Shown here: positions 1 through 11,400 of the stretch, piece by piece
Position numbering within the stretch: the stretch's first letter is position 1
Layout of the letters: every line of letters begins with the position of its first letter
DNA from: Stercorarius parasiticus
Lineage: Eukaryota; Chordata; Aves; Charadriiformes; Stercorariidae
Assembly (NCBI GenBank): GCA_013396915.1
Contig: VWZL01001953.1
Span: 1-64,000, forward strand
Direction of reading: 5' to 3'
Length of the DNA stretch: 64,000 nt
Notes under the pieces: generated by a model
Told to the model about the DNA's origin: nothing
The model's input: the letters and a program-made list of their open reading frames with translations, nothing else
Databases searched by the model: none
Translations under genes and position numbers: made by a program

Positions 1-63
1 GCCTCCGCCTGCTGCGTTTTCCCCTCTACCTCTCGTGAAGCCTCCACCTGCTGCTTTTTCCCT
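1..63. repeat. 39-bp tandem repeat inside the left-edge ORF
   Basis: The block beginning GCCTCCGCCTGCTGCGTTTT at 1 recurs at 40 as GCCTCCACCTGCTGCTTTTT, a period of 39 bp (13 codons). About 1.6 units are visible before the window edge, so the true copy number is unknown. The period is a multiple of three, so copies can vary without breaking the minus-strand frame. Confidence 0.7.
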
Positions 64-336
64 AAGGATGGCAGGGTGTGGCTCCACCAATCGATCTCCC
101 TTTCGCACTCCCAAATGGTCCTCAGGTCTTTCCACTTCCTCCTTAAACTCAGCCACCAGGCTGAGCAGATCATTTACCTGGTCACAGTGCACACAGGTGC
201 TGTCCTTGCTGTCCTCCTGACAGAGTGACAGACATTCCATGCAGCCTGTCACATGGACAGCTGCGTGTCTCTCCGTCAGGTTCGTTTGGGTCACTTTATT
301 TCTTTTGGCTTTGGCTACAGACTGAGTGGAGACCAT
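1..336 (-). pseudogene. Retroelement-type ORF, 5' part, frameshifted, runs off left edge
   Basis: An open frame starts at an ATG at 336 and stays open for 112 codons to the window edge. Cysteines at residues 32, 35, 48 and 51 form CX2C-X12-CX2C, a zinc-ribbon-like arrangement, with one further Cys at 39. Residues 53-70 (VNDLLSLVAEFKEEVER) look like a coiled coil. Just after this, near 124-131, the most coding-like frame moves by one base, consistent with a single-base insertion. Past that point the shifted frame is also open to the edge and is richer in charged residues and Gln/Glu. The N-terminus is short, basic and Ser/Thr-rich. The cysteine pairs followed by a coiled coil and a repeated tail recall gag-like or LINE ORF1-like nucleic-acid-binding proteins of avian retroelements. 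I cannot name the family, and whether it belongs to an LTR or non-LTR element is open. Confidence 0.5.
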
Positions 337-1720
337 GTTTTCTTTGTAGTCGACCTAGCCTGCCTGCTTGCTCTCGTCTTGTTTCTCCCCTCGCAGTCAC
401 CTGCATGTTTCCTCTCTTCGAACATTAATGGCATGATTGAACTTACAAACCCGACTTAACCTGAATACTCTTGAGCTGTCACATTTACACCAGAGCCCCA
501 AACAGACAAGTATACTTCCAATTAAAAATCTGTATGCAGAAGTTCATATGTATATATACATTGCTACGCATATATCTGCACATACGTCAATCTCTGCATT
601 AGCCTTGTACATCTTTCTGGGGCCTTTCTTTTGGTTCTGTGACATCTACTCTATCACCCTCGCATGCTCTGTTTAAAAACCTGTATAATTTCTCACATTT
701 CCTATCCTTCTCTTCCAGAAGTGGAAGAGATCTCTCAAATATAATTTCAGCTAGTAACGATGCCAGTATCAATGGTGCTGCCCTGAAAGTCAGTAGATAG
801 AAATCCAAATCTGATTCTCCAACTTCCATAGCGCTCTTTTCTATAAGATCATTGCACTGCAGGCTCAGAGTTACACACTTTAAATCATGTCCTTTTGCAA
901 AAAAAAAAGTGTAAACTCCAAACAATCGAATTGTGATTCATTATGTCATTTTTGGTCAATATATCATGTCTAGCAAATATTGATTTACATGTAAGATTAC
1001 AGACTTTGCAGTTGTATTTTCCAACAATGCTATTCAATAATAGCAATGATAACCAAGAATTGATAGGCAATTTTTCCAGTATACACAAATTAATCTTTGC
1101 TCATTTGAACCTAAATGACCCTAAAGTTTTATGACTCATTTTCACGTGAAAAACTGCAGGTGCTGATTTGCATTTTTTGGTCACATTATTCTTCTTCTTT
1201 CCTCCCCATCTCGTCCTTTGATTATTAAACTCTTTGGTGGTATCTCATGCTTTCATTTTACTTGCTTTATGTATTTAGTAGAAAAGCAGATTTCCCTTCT
1301 CCATCTCTGCACGTGTCTTATAGTTTTGATTCTCTTGCAAAGTATTCTCTCATCTGGAAATGTCTTCCAATACATCCTCCTGAGTGATGGCTGCAAATAC
1401 AAACCTGACATCCTACTTTGCAAAACAATTTCTGAATGATTTTCCAAAGCCGTCAGGCAGCACCTCACATGCCCTCACCCAAAGGAACAATCTTCCCACC
1501 AGCTGCTCTGCCCGTGCCTTGCCTCGGAGGTTTCTCTTCACAGCCTTTTTTTATAACCTCAGCTCTCACACAGACTGTGGTACCCACGTACTACCCACCA
1601 CCAGGTAAAAGTGTATTTTTACTCATCTGGGTAAGACATGGTCCAAAGGGTTTTGTGTAAGTGAATTTGAGACTAGGTATGAAGCGGCTCTGTTTGCAAC
1701 TGCAGATTGGATTTCGGCTT
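337..1720. other. Non-repetitive AT-rich stretch with two weak exon candidates
   Basis: The first 80 bases (337-420), read on the minus strand, are probably the 5' leader of the left-edge retroelement ORF. The rest is AT-rich. It contains a minus-strand exon candidate (681-856, listed separately) and a plus-strand open segment ending at a good donor-like CAG|GTAAAAG at 1602-1611. Nothing else is recognised. Confidence 0.5.
681..856 (-). other. Weak candidate coding exon
   Basis: Read on the minus strand, this stretch is open throughout. It is preceded by an acceptor-like TGCAG and followed by a donor-like ACAG|GTTTTT. The 58-codon translation has an acidic start (MEVGESDLDF), a hydrophobic middle and a charged end (LPLLEEKDRK), which looks more protein-like than most ORFs nearby. 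I recognise no family, and an open frame of this length is common by chance, so it is only a candidate. Confidence 0.15.
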
Positions 1721-2235
1721 TCATAGAATCATAGAACGTGTTGGGTTGGAAGGGACCTTTAAAGGTCATCTAGTCCAACCCCCCTGCAGTCAGCAGGGAC
1801 ATCTTCCACTAGATCAGGTTGCTCAGAGCCTCATCCAGCCTGGCCTTGAATGTCTCCAGGGATGGGGCCTCCACCACCTCTCTGGGCAACCCGGGCCAGG
1901 GGCTCACCACCCTCATTGGAAAGAACTTCTTCCTAATGTCTCATCTAAACCCACCCTGCTCTTCTTTAAAACCATTGCCCCTCATCCTATTGCTACATGT
2001 CCTTGCCAACAGCCCCTCCCCAGCTTTCCTGTAGGCCCCCTTCAGGGACTGGAAGGGGCTCTAAGGTCTCCCCGGAGCCTTCTCTTCTCCAGGCTGAACC
2101 CCCCCAACTCTCTCAGCCTGTCCTCACAGCAGAGGGGCTCCAGCCCTTTGGTCATCTTCGTGGCCTCCTCTGGACCCGTTCCAACAGGTCCATGTCCTTC
2201 TGGTGCTGAGGGTTACAGAGCTGGACACAAGCTGG
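1721..2235 (-). mobile_element. CR1 LINE, 3' part (longest copy in window)
   Basis: The plus strand begins TCATAGAATCATAGAA, the reverse complement of the CR1 3' terminus, so the element is on the minus strand with its 3' end at the low coordinate. The full conserved 3' region follows: the GTTGGAAGGGACC block, the CTGGCCTTGAATGTCTCCAG block, the TTCTTCCTAATGTCTCATCT block and the GGCTGAGAGAGTTGG stretch. It becomes hard to follow near 2235. The segment is the end of the reverse-transcriptase ORF plus 3' UTR of a 5'-truncated copy. ORFs reported within it on either strand are not genes. Its 3' part differs from the copies at 21.7, 36.4, 43.8 and 48.2 kb (a tract around CTGACTGCAGGGGGG), so it is a different subfamily. 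Confidence 0.95.
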
Positions 2236-2750
2236 ACAAGCTTTCCTTGGAGCTGGGTGCTGCAAGCTCATCTGCTGCAGCGCTGCTTTGGTTTCCCCAC
2301 TAAAATTTGTAGATTGATTTAAGGAGACTCTGCTTGACCACAAATTAAATTGCCCCCTTTTTTCTTTTTTTTTTTTTTTAACATTAAGCAACGATTTTCT
2401 ACTAACCTTCTCAGTTTTGAGTGTCTGATATTCATTATGGTCTCATTTCAAATTAGGGACCCCATACACCCTCCAACAAAATCCCATCTGATTCAGGAGT
2501 ATCAAAGGGACTGTTAATGATTGAAAAGTTTCTTCTTTGATATTTTTTTATTTAATTTATGCCACTAAACACTCCAATTACTTCAGCAGCGATTCTATTC
2601 TTTAAATCTCAATGTAGGTAATGGCTTGGTTTTCCCACTCATCGTAGGCTGTTAAACAATTCTAACGTCTCAGCGTCACTACTATTCACAAAAATACCTT
2701 TTGCTCACTCCCGTTCCCAGGCTCTCCATTCAGCTTCACAAAGAGGGTTA

Positions 2751-2775
2751 CCAGTTAACCTCCAGTTAACCTCCA
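2751..2775. repeat. 11-bp tandem repeat, 2.3 copies
   Basis: The unit CCAGTTAACCT is repeated twice exactly, followed by CCA. The unit contains the palindrome GTTAAC. Confidence 0.85.
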
Positions 2776-3045
2776 CAATGTGTTCCGTTTGCACTGCATT
2801 CTCAGGATTACTACTGCATTTTGTCATTTGTCACCTTTTCTCCTATTTCCCTATTGTGAATTATTGTATTCTATTTCTAGTATCACACAGTATTTTTAAT
2901 AACAGCCTGTGTAAACTCTTATGTCGTTATATCTAATCAAGAGGAAACTACCCTAGGTAAGCCAGAAATCAAAGAATTGAGAAAGGAGAGCTCTCTATAT
3001 CGACTCTTCACAGCGCAAAACCAAAAAAACGCACTAAAGTAAGAA

Positions 3046-3072
3046 ATTAATAAAAAATTAATAAAAAATTAA
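3046..3072. repeat. 11-bp AT-rich tandem repeat, 2.5 copies
   Basis: The unit ATTAATAAAAA is repeated twice exactly, followed by ATTAA. This is a simple low-complexity array. Confidence 0.85.
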
Positions 3073-5400
3073 CAGCTTCCAATGTTGAACAGTCACAGGT
3101 TTTGCCTTGACTGGGCAAAAGATGAACCCTGTGCCAGCTGACACCTGAAAATAAGGCTGTTGTGATGGAAGGTGACTATCCCAACCTTGCACCACACCAC
3201 CCCAAGATAAAGACCAAGTGCATTAAAGCTCCAGCTTTGCTAAGGTGCCACGTGTGCGATAAAAAAAATAATGCTTTTTTTCCCTTGAGGGCAGCCTGGT
3301 TTCAGCCTGGCAGGTCCCACGTACACGGCTCCTGACACCCCGAGGAGGGATGCGATACCTGACATGGCCAGGGGCAGGGCTGCCGTCCTTCAGGAGCTTT
3401 AGCTCACTGCCGTTAAAATTAAAATTTAAAGAGAGAGACACCGTTGATCTGAAACGGCTACCCACAGTTATACACGCAGAGCCGGCCCCTAACCATCAGG
3501 ATTGTTATTTTCACACCGATCTGCTGCTACATGGTTGTTTTATTAATAGAAAGGATCACACGCAGCCCTGAGGCAAATTTAAATTCAAATTCTGCTATTT
3601 CATGTCATTGTACAATATGGCAGGCTGTTGTTTGATTTGGTTTCAAGTAAAGCAGGCTAACAAACTTCCTTCCAAGCCATTAATTCAGAAATGTAATAAG
3701 GCTAACACAACTGCACTGACTCATTAAAGCAATTCGATGTAAGCTGCGCTCATTAGAGCGGCTACCATCTATATTCCTACGACCGCAGCCTTGTTTTCAG
3801 ACAGCATCAGAGATGACCTGCTGTGCCAAATGCCTCTTCTGTCGCAGGAGAACTTCAGAGAAACAGCAAAATGGAAAACCTTACTTCACTCAGGCCTTAA
3901 AATCCATTCCGCCACAAGAAAATTATAACATTTTGAGGCTCTCTTTTCAGCCGCAAAAAGGTTATTTCATTAGATAAGGAGGGAAATGCTACAACAATAC
4001 ATACAGTACTGCGATGACAGTCATGCAGGACCTAAGTTTACAGATAAAATTGATAAAGTTCCTCCTATATTTGGTGGAAAAGATGGTTTATGAGTACAGG
4101 AAAAAAAATAATAAAAAAGACTAATTATGGGTGGGCCACAGTTGAAATAATAAGAACCAGCCCGTGACCTTGGTGTGCTGCCCGGCTGTCTGTCAGTCTA
4201 AAAACCAACTGTGGAGAGAGGGCTGTTGCCCAGGGGTAGGGAGAAAAAGCTTTCTGTGTTTAAAAAAAATAAAAAGGACACTAAGTGAAGGTACAAAGAC
4301 AATCAAGGCAGCATTTAGCCTTTAAGCAGTGACCTTTACAGGTGTTCCAGTCATTAAGCGAATAATTAAGCCCAGCCCTTGGACTAGATCAACCCACAAA
4401 GCACAAAATTCTTGAGCAAGGCTAATTCTGAGGCCTCCATCAGAGAAATTAAATAGCTTAACACAAAGCGGCTTGTATTCTCTTAGCATACGTAAAAAAC
4501 AGGGTGCTGTTATTCACCTAACACAAGGGAGAGAGAAGTGCAGCAGACTTTTGACCCACTACTACATAGTCAAAGGAACTGCCTAAGAATGACAAAAAAA
4601 AAGAAATCTATGTGCATATCTGCTGTTTCCTAAACAAAAACCTGTTTATTCAAACTCAGGTCACACTCAACATTTAATAATGTTGTAACTGCGCTGACAA
4701 CACTGCAGGCTTGCACAGGCTGGTGGCCTCATTACATATCTCCCTATGAATGAACTCAAGAGTTCACACTAGATGAAAAAGTTTTTTAAACAGATTTTAT
4801 TTATTTATTTCAATTTTGAACCACTACATCTCCTGTAACTAAGGCACCAATGCTGGGAAAAGCACCTGGCATGTGCACAGAGGAATTTGGGAGTAGAACC
4901 AGAACTTTTCTGCCCCCAAAATACATGCCTCTCACTTGAACTACAGGAAAATCACTTTAGCTAAAAATGACAGAACATCCTGTATCGCCTCTGTGGGCTG
5001 GACAACCCCTGTCTTCTACAGAAAGGCTGCCCCTCAGGCTCATCCCTGCTTTCCTTCAGTACCCAAGATAGGTCCTGCCATGTATCCATAGAAAGTGATT
5101 GGGTTTCAGCAGGACTGCTCAGAGACACCTAAGGAGAATTTCACCCACTATCTTTATTTCTGAAAACACTTCTAAAGTTCTTTCTCAGTTCTAATTTAGA
5201 AGGCCTCCTGAGTAACCTGCTAAATAATTAGTACCTCTTTCTTATTTTGCTACCGTAATGTGAATAGTTAATACGTTCTTTAGTAACTACTATATAACAA
5301 GAGAATAAAGTGATGCAGTCCAGCTTTAGAGAATATTTACACGCTTCCACAGAGGCACCTGCACAGGGCGTCTGAGTGGCTCACATCCCTTTTACCATCA

Positions 5401-8400
5401 TCGCATTGAGAAATTCTTTAAAGTTTCACATCTCCTTCAACAAGGATCCCCAAACACAAAGTCCAGTGCTGGCAGATATTTTGTGAAACCTTTGGGGGTG
5501 TTTCGCTATGCTTATTGCCATGCGTCCTCTGGTTGTGTCTTGCCAGCCTTCCTTCCGCATGCTGCTGCACACAGAAGGTGGACCGTGCCTCCTCCTGCTC
5601 CATCACAGGCCACGGCACCAAAGCCACAGGCTTTCCTGTGACAGCAGAAGGTGGAAAACTCCTGTATCTTTGCTCCTCCCAACACCTGTATTATAACACT
5701 GCCTTTATAATCTTGATGGAATCTTTATAACCTAATGGAATAGGCTTAATAAAATTCAGATAAATTGTCCCAAAGGAGCCATTGAGATGGCAAGATGGCA
5801 TTTCATGTAGGAGTGGTGGAACCGTTTCAGAACAACGGTCAGCCCAGTGCTACAGCACCAGCTCCATGCTGTTGCCTGGGAACAGGGACCAGCAGCCTTC
5901 TACAACACTGCCCTTCCATATATCCCCACCACCAGCTATTTTCAACTAAGGGATGCTTGGATGACTTCCAAGCCCTTCAAACAGTCTTTTCCTTGAGCCC
6001 AAATTCTCTGTAACAGGCCCATAAACACATGAGTGGACAGGCAATTATTCAAGGCTTTCCAAGTTCATAATCTCTCCTCGTTCACCTGTGATTTCTTGGA
6101 GGTTTTCTGCAGCTTTTCTCCCTCAGCAGTCCTTTTCCCAGCACATGCCAGTCCAAAAGTTTTTTTTCAACTTTCAACTCTGGACAAGTTTTTCCGATGC
6201 TTTGGGTTCTCCAGGTGAATATCAGAAAAAACCAAGGTGGTGGCGAGAGCCGGGAACAGCGCAAGGAAATTCTCAACCAGAAAAATCCTCAGCTACTTTC
6301 GAGAGCTTTCTATTCTTGAGCTCAGCACAGACAGCACTACAGATCAAAAGGAGCAAAGGCCCCAAAGCTTCACAAGCATCCTCAGATAATACTCTCAAAA
6401 TTACTCCTCACAATTAAGCTGCATCGTCTGGGAGACTATCAAATGTTTGCTGTAGTCCTGCACCAGACACAAATTCACAGCACCAGATGCAAGCTCTGAA
6501 ACCACCTTTGGCCTTATTTCAGTGAAACAAATGAAGAAACGGCCCAGTTCTCTGGAGTAATTTGGAAATTAGCATGCAAAATAAGAGTCAGGGGTATTTT
6601 AGGGCTCCAGGCTTTGAACTTGACCCATGAGTTACTTCCAGCAATGTCTGAGGAGCCCCAAAGAAGTATTTAACCATGCACCAAGATGATGGATGCAACC
6701 CGTTTGCTGTGCCCTTAGTTCTCCAGGAGCACTACTGCAGGAATCAGCCTGCTGGTGAGAAAGTGCATTTTCCATTACTGGTATTTTTTGCCTTGTGTAT
6801 CTGTCCTGTTTTATCTTCAAGGAAGTAGAATAAACCTGTAACAGCAGCTGCCAAACATTTCTGCTCCTCACTGCATATTCCTTCCCTCTCCCCCATGCCA
6901 TTGAACGCTGAACTCTATCTCCAAAAATTAAATGGGGAAGAAGTTCACTGCTTAACCGAACAATTTAAAGGGACAATTGCCTCTTCCCACCTTCTTCTCT
7001 CCATTTTTAACACCCTTCATTTCAATACCATCATCACTTGCCACAGTGTTTAGAAAGCACCAGCATAATTAATTATAAGGTTAAAATTCATGATGGTGAA
7101 GAACTGACAGCAGTTAGGATGTTTTTATAAAAACAGGTTAGAGACACGACAATTGGTCTCCAAACTACTGTACAGGAAAGCATTCAATTTCCAACTCTAA
7201 GAGGAATTTTCCTCGCCTACATCACCCCTGAGCGTGAAGGAGACTCTTGGAAAAATGGAACAGAGTGTTCAAAACACCAGCAGACCCTGTGCAATACAAC
7301 CATACCTTCAAAATCACCAGCAGGTCACCAAGCCTGTGTGTTAAAAGCTAGGATCTATTCAAATATTCTCATTGTAAAGAGGATATATCTTCATTTTGAC
7401 GAAAGGGGGCTTAAAGCAACATGGCAACATTACGTTTCTAGCTGTAGGCACATCCTCCAATCTGCCTTACTTTTCAGTGAGACTGAAGAAATCAGCGCTG
7501 CTCTGAATCGCACGTTACGGATGGAGTGTCATTAGACTCAGAAGAGGCTGGATTACAGCGTTACATTCATTAGGACAACAAGGAAACACATTCAGTTTGA
7601 ACCAAGGCCTGTCTTCAATGGAGAAGTACTAAAAGCAAAAGAATAAAACTATTTATGGTATGTTTAAAAAGTGAAATAAAGGCCTGTAATTACCAGGTTT
7701 TTAATGGTCTCTGTATCAAGCTATTGTTTCAAAGCCATAGAGCTGCTAAAGGACTGAGAGAAGGAATATTTTAATGTTACAGCACACCATTATGGGGTGC
7801 AAAAAAAAAAGGGCTGAGGTGACCCCCAGGCAGGACTGGTGCTAGCACACCGCTTGTGGTAGCTAGGCATTAGGGAAATAACCGGGGTGTCAGAAGAGAT
7901 GCAGGCACAGCCCTGCAGGCACAAGCCAAAGGAAAACAGGACCAAAGCAAACAGTCTGGCAGAACCCAATCATGCTGGTCTCAGGGGGTTTAATTCCCCA
8001 GCATAGAAAGAGGAGAAGAAAAGGCACCACGTCTCCTACCTTGACCTATGGACTTCCACCTTCTCTCCATTTAATCACTCCCAGGCAGACTCACTCCATG
8101 GGAAAAGAATATTATCCCAGACCAACTTGCAGTCCAAACCTCGTGTCCAAAAATAAACACTCGGGAATGCATTCAAGCAGCAACTGGAAAATTTCAGAGT
8201 AGGAAACCCCAAGAAACGTGACTAACGTTTAAGTCGGGCAGGCCCAATTCTCCTGCCCTCCTGTCCTGCAAACATCTGGGTGCCAGCATGTGTCAGAGGG
8301 TGCATGATGGCACCCTGCAACGGTGCGTGCGAGCTCAGTACGTGCCAATGGGAGAGGAACCCCAGCAGGGTGTGATGGAGAGCTGCCCGGGCTGCCTTCG

Positions 8401-11400
8401 CTCCCGCTACAAATGCAAGGATAAAAAACATCCTTCTGGGAATTAGCATTTGCATTTTGTTTGTGGGTTTGGTTTGTTTGGTTTTTTTTTTCAGGCTGCT
8501 CTAGGCAACATATTTGTAGTTCACTGGACACAGGCTTCCTAATAATCTTTATTGTTTCTGGTAATTTTTAATGAGTTGATGTAAGGCAATTTCACTTCCT
8601 TCCCTCTTAAAAAGAATTTATTAAAAAAAAAAATCTGTACAGGAGTAAAAGCCTCATAAACAGAGGAGCCACATGCCCATGATTGGAATTAAAGGAGCCA
8701 TCTGTTTCTTTACAGTCATGCACATCTCAGACAAAAAGTACACACACGACATATGTCATTACTTCCACTTTCCTAACGGAAAATATTTGTCATGATTCCC
8801 TCCCACAGGACCGCAGGAAGCTCCACCACCAGCTTTGTAATGCCTCAGGAACCCCTCCCACTAACACGCTGCCACCTGCGTATTCAGCTTTTTTCTCTTC
8901 CTCTTCCTCAGCCAACCCAGCACGGTTTTTTCATGCCTCTGTGAACCCTTTGCAAACACATTTTCCACAAGATCTGCAGCCGGGGATGGGCTTACTGAAT
9001 TCTACCATCAAGAGGAACTGCGCTGTTGAGCTCCGTTCATATCGTTTTGTCTTCCCATTTAAAAAGTCAATTTAGGAAATGAAGCTATTCATTGGATGAT
9101 ATATTTTCGTGTCAACGTATTGTAGCCTGCAGTTTTTTTCCCTTCACCTACTTCCAAATTGCTCTGACAAAAGCAGAGTGATGGAAAGGCACTAGATATA
9201 CCTAGACATACTTCACAGCATCAACTTTCAGCCAGTTACAGGCAATTAGTGCAAAAATTCACATTTGCCCTCACCGGCAGAAGTAAGCAGCAACACTGTA
9301 TTCTCTCCTTTGCTCTTCATCACACACGTGTCACCAGCTGGAGACCCAGGAGCTGGAGATCATAACTTCAAGGTAACATCTACACAAACAGCACACGGCC
9401 AAGCTCTCGCTACCTTATTGACAACAGTAACAGACTAAGACGCATATTTATAAAGCGTTCAAAAGCATCATCTGCAGTTGCATATATCCCCAGAGTGGTC
9501 TCCTGGAGGAAAAAATGCCTCTTCTGGGCCAGGTTTTGAAAAAAAAGTATGGTAGACACCACATCTGCTACTTCACGTTCCTCTCCTGCTGGAAATGCAC
9601 AACCGCTTTTATCCTGAGGATCCCCGTACACCAGAGCTTTTGGGTGCATCCCACCTCAACTCAAAAGCCTTGCTCAATTAAACATCTCCCACTGTTCCCA
9701 GAAGCTTTTCAGCTTTACAGCGTGTTCAATTAGCATCTAATCAAAAGAAAAGTAGGATCTGTAGGACAACTGAAATAATCAGTATTTCTTTAATCTAACA
9801 AACTACTAAAGCCCTGACATCCTGAGATGAAATTACAAATTTACACACGCTGCCCATCAAAGCAGCTCCTGTCAGGGGCAAAATTGGTGCAGCATCTTTA
9901 GGAGTCAGAACTGCCCCAGTGATGCTGCCCTGGAACGTGAGCAGGGATGCTCGGGAGAAGCCATCAGGAGGCCGCCATCGCACGGGGACACATCTGGCAT
10001 CCGTTCTGCTCTCTTCCACTACCTCAGCCCTGGCAAACCAGCCTATCCCTAAACTCTAAAAACCAGACCAATGACAAAAGCCCTCAAAAAAAAAAAACAA
10101 CTCCTGAAAAGACATAAAATTCTTCCACTTAAAACATCTCCTTCTCTTTCCCTGCCTTGCCGCAGCTCAAACACTGAAGAGTTGGTGACTACCTACTGTG
10201 CCACTGAGACATTGTGAAACTATTTCTGCAGAAAAAAATCAAAGAGGAGCTTAATTTAAGTTTGTCTGACCTGGCATGTTACCCTTGCTCTCAGTTACGG
10301 AAAACCTTTAAATAGGAACAGAAAAAAAAAAAAGAAAGTAAAAGTCGTCTGGTTCTTCAGCTTTTTTCTCTGAAGGCATGAATGCTTCTGACAGAAGTTA
10401 TTTATCAGGGGCTAAGAGAAAACTTCTGAAACTAAAACTCTGGCAGCTCTGCAGTTACACAAAGGGAATATTTCCTTCCCCCATTGTGCTCTCCCATGCA
10501 GATAATCATTTCTGTGCATAGACACGCATTTCATTATTTGCAATACTCTGTGACCCTGAGATGTTCCGTAAATTCTCCATGTCAGTTCAGTAAAAAACAT
10601 TGTCTTCCTCATGTCTATCCATGTTCAGTTTCTGTGACATCTTCTTGCATTATTATGCAAGATTGCCCATCCATGGCATTAACCCCTTCGCTTTGATCAT
10701 CTATGGAATGCGTAATGATGAAAGATGTTAAGGTGAAAAAATAAAACAAAGCACTCTATCCTTAATTCAAATATTGAGTAAGTTGATGTACATTTTTGAA
10801 GTCCTGTACAAAAATATATATAAAAAAGAAAAGCATCTATGTTTTTATCTAGCCTTCTAAATGGAAACTTGTAACACAAGGTTTGCACTGGGGCTGCCAT
10901 GAAAAACCAGATTTGTGTTTCAGAGGTGCAAAGTTAGGACATACCTCATGATTCCCACACTCTTCTATTCCACAAATATATTCCTAAATAGCTGTGTACA
11001 CTGACACCTTATTTAAAAAATAACTGAGGTAAACCCCTGCTGAAGAGGAGAGCAAGGTGTAATCTAGATTTATTGACATTTCAGCTGTCCTCATGCAATG
11101 TTCACATGTCATTCTGCCTTCTAGTAATTACAGTCTAATACAGAGTAGGTAGATAAATATATCCATCCTGACTATCCCTCACCTACACATGAAAATCTCT
11201 CTTCAAAACATTAAGGAAAATACAACCAATTGTATACATATTAGAAAAAAAGCAAATGAATGACACAAGAGCAGCTGGGTCTTGCCCTTGAACTTCCAGG
11301 TACCGATGAAGCCTTACCTATCTCTAAATCATGCCACCCAAAATCGCATCACTGAAAGCATCAAGTCAATTTTCTCTCTGGCTTAGAAACATACTTCTAA

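Larger units (their letters stand above)
2236..5400. other. Unique sequence, no gene recognised
   Basis: AT-rich sequence with a T-rich tract (2358-2379), two short 11-bp tandem arrays (listed separately), an ATTT run at 4795-4810 and a small inverted repeat, TGAACTC AA GAGTTCA, at 4751-4766. I see no interspersed repeat. The part from about 3600 to 4740 has balanced composition and few homopolymers, which could fit conserved non-coding sequence, but conservation cannot be judged from one genome. Confidence 0.5.

Noticed and set aside
1443..1604. Plus-strand exon candidate ending at CAG|GTAAAAG
   Set aside because: The donor is good and the translation is Pro-rich (TVVPTYYPPP), but the acceptor is unclear and there is no partner exon or family.
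1707..2391. ORFs of up to 198 codons on both strands
   Set aside because: They lie in the CR1 3' region at 1721-2235 and its flank, and are shadows of the element, not host genes.
8452..8491. GT-rich run resembling telomeric repeat
   Set aside because: The unit is irregular (GGTTTGTTTGG then T10) and not TTAGGG.
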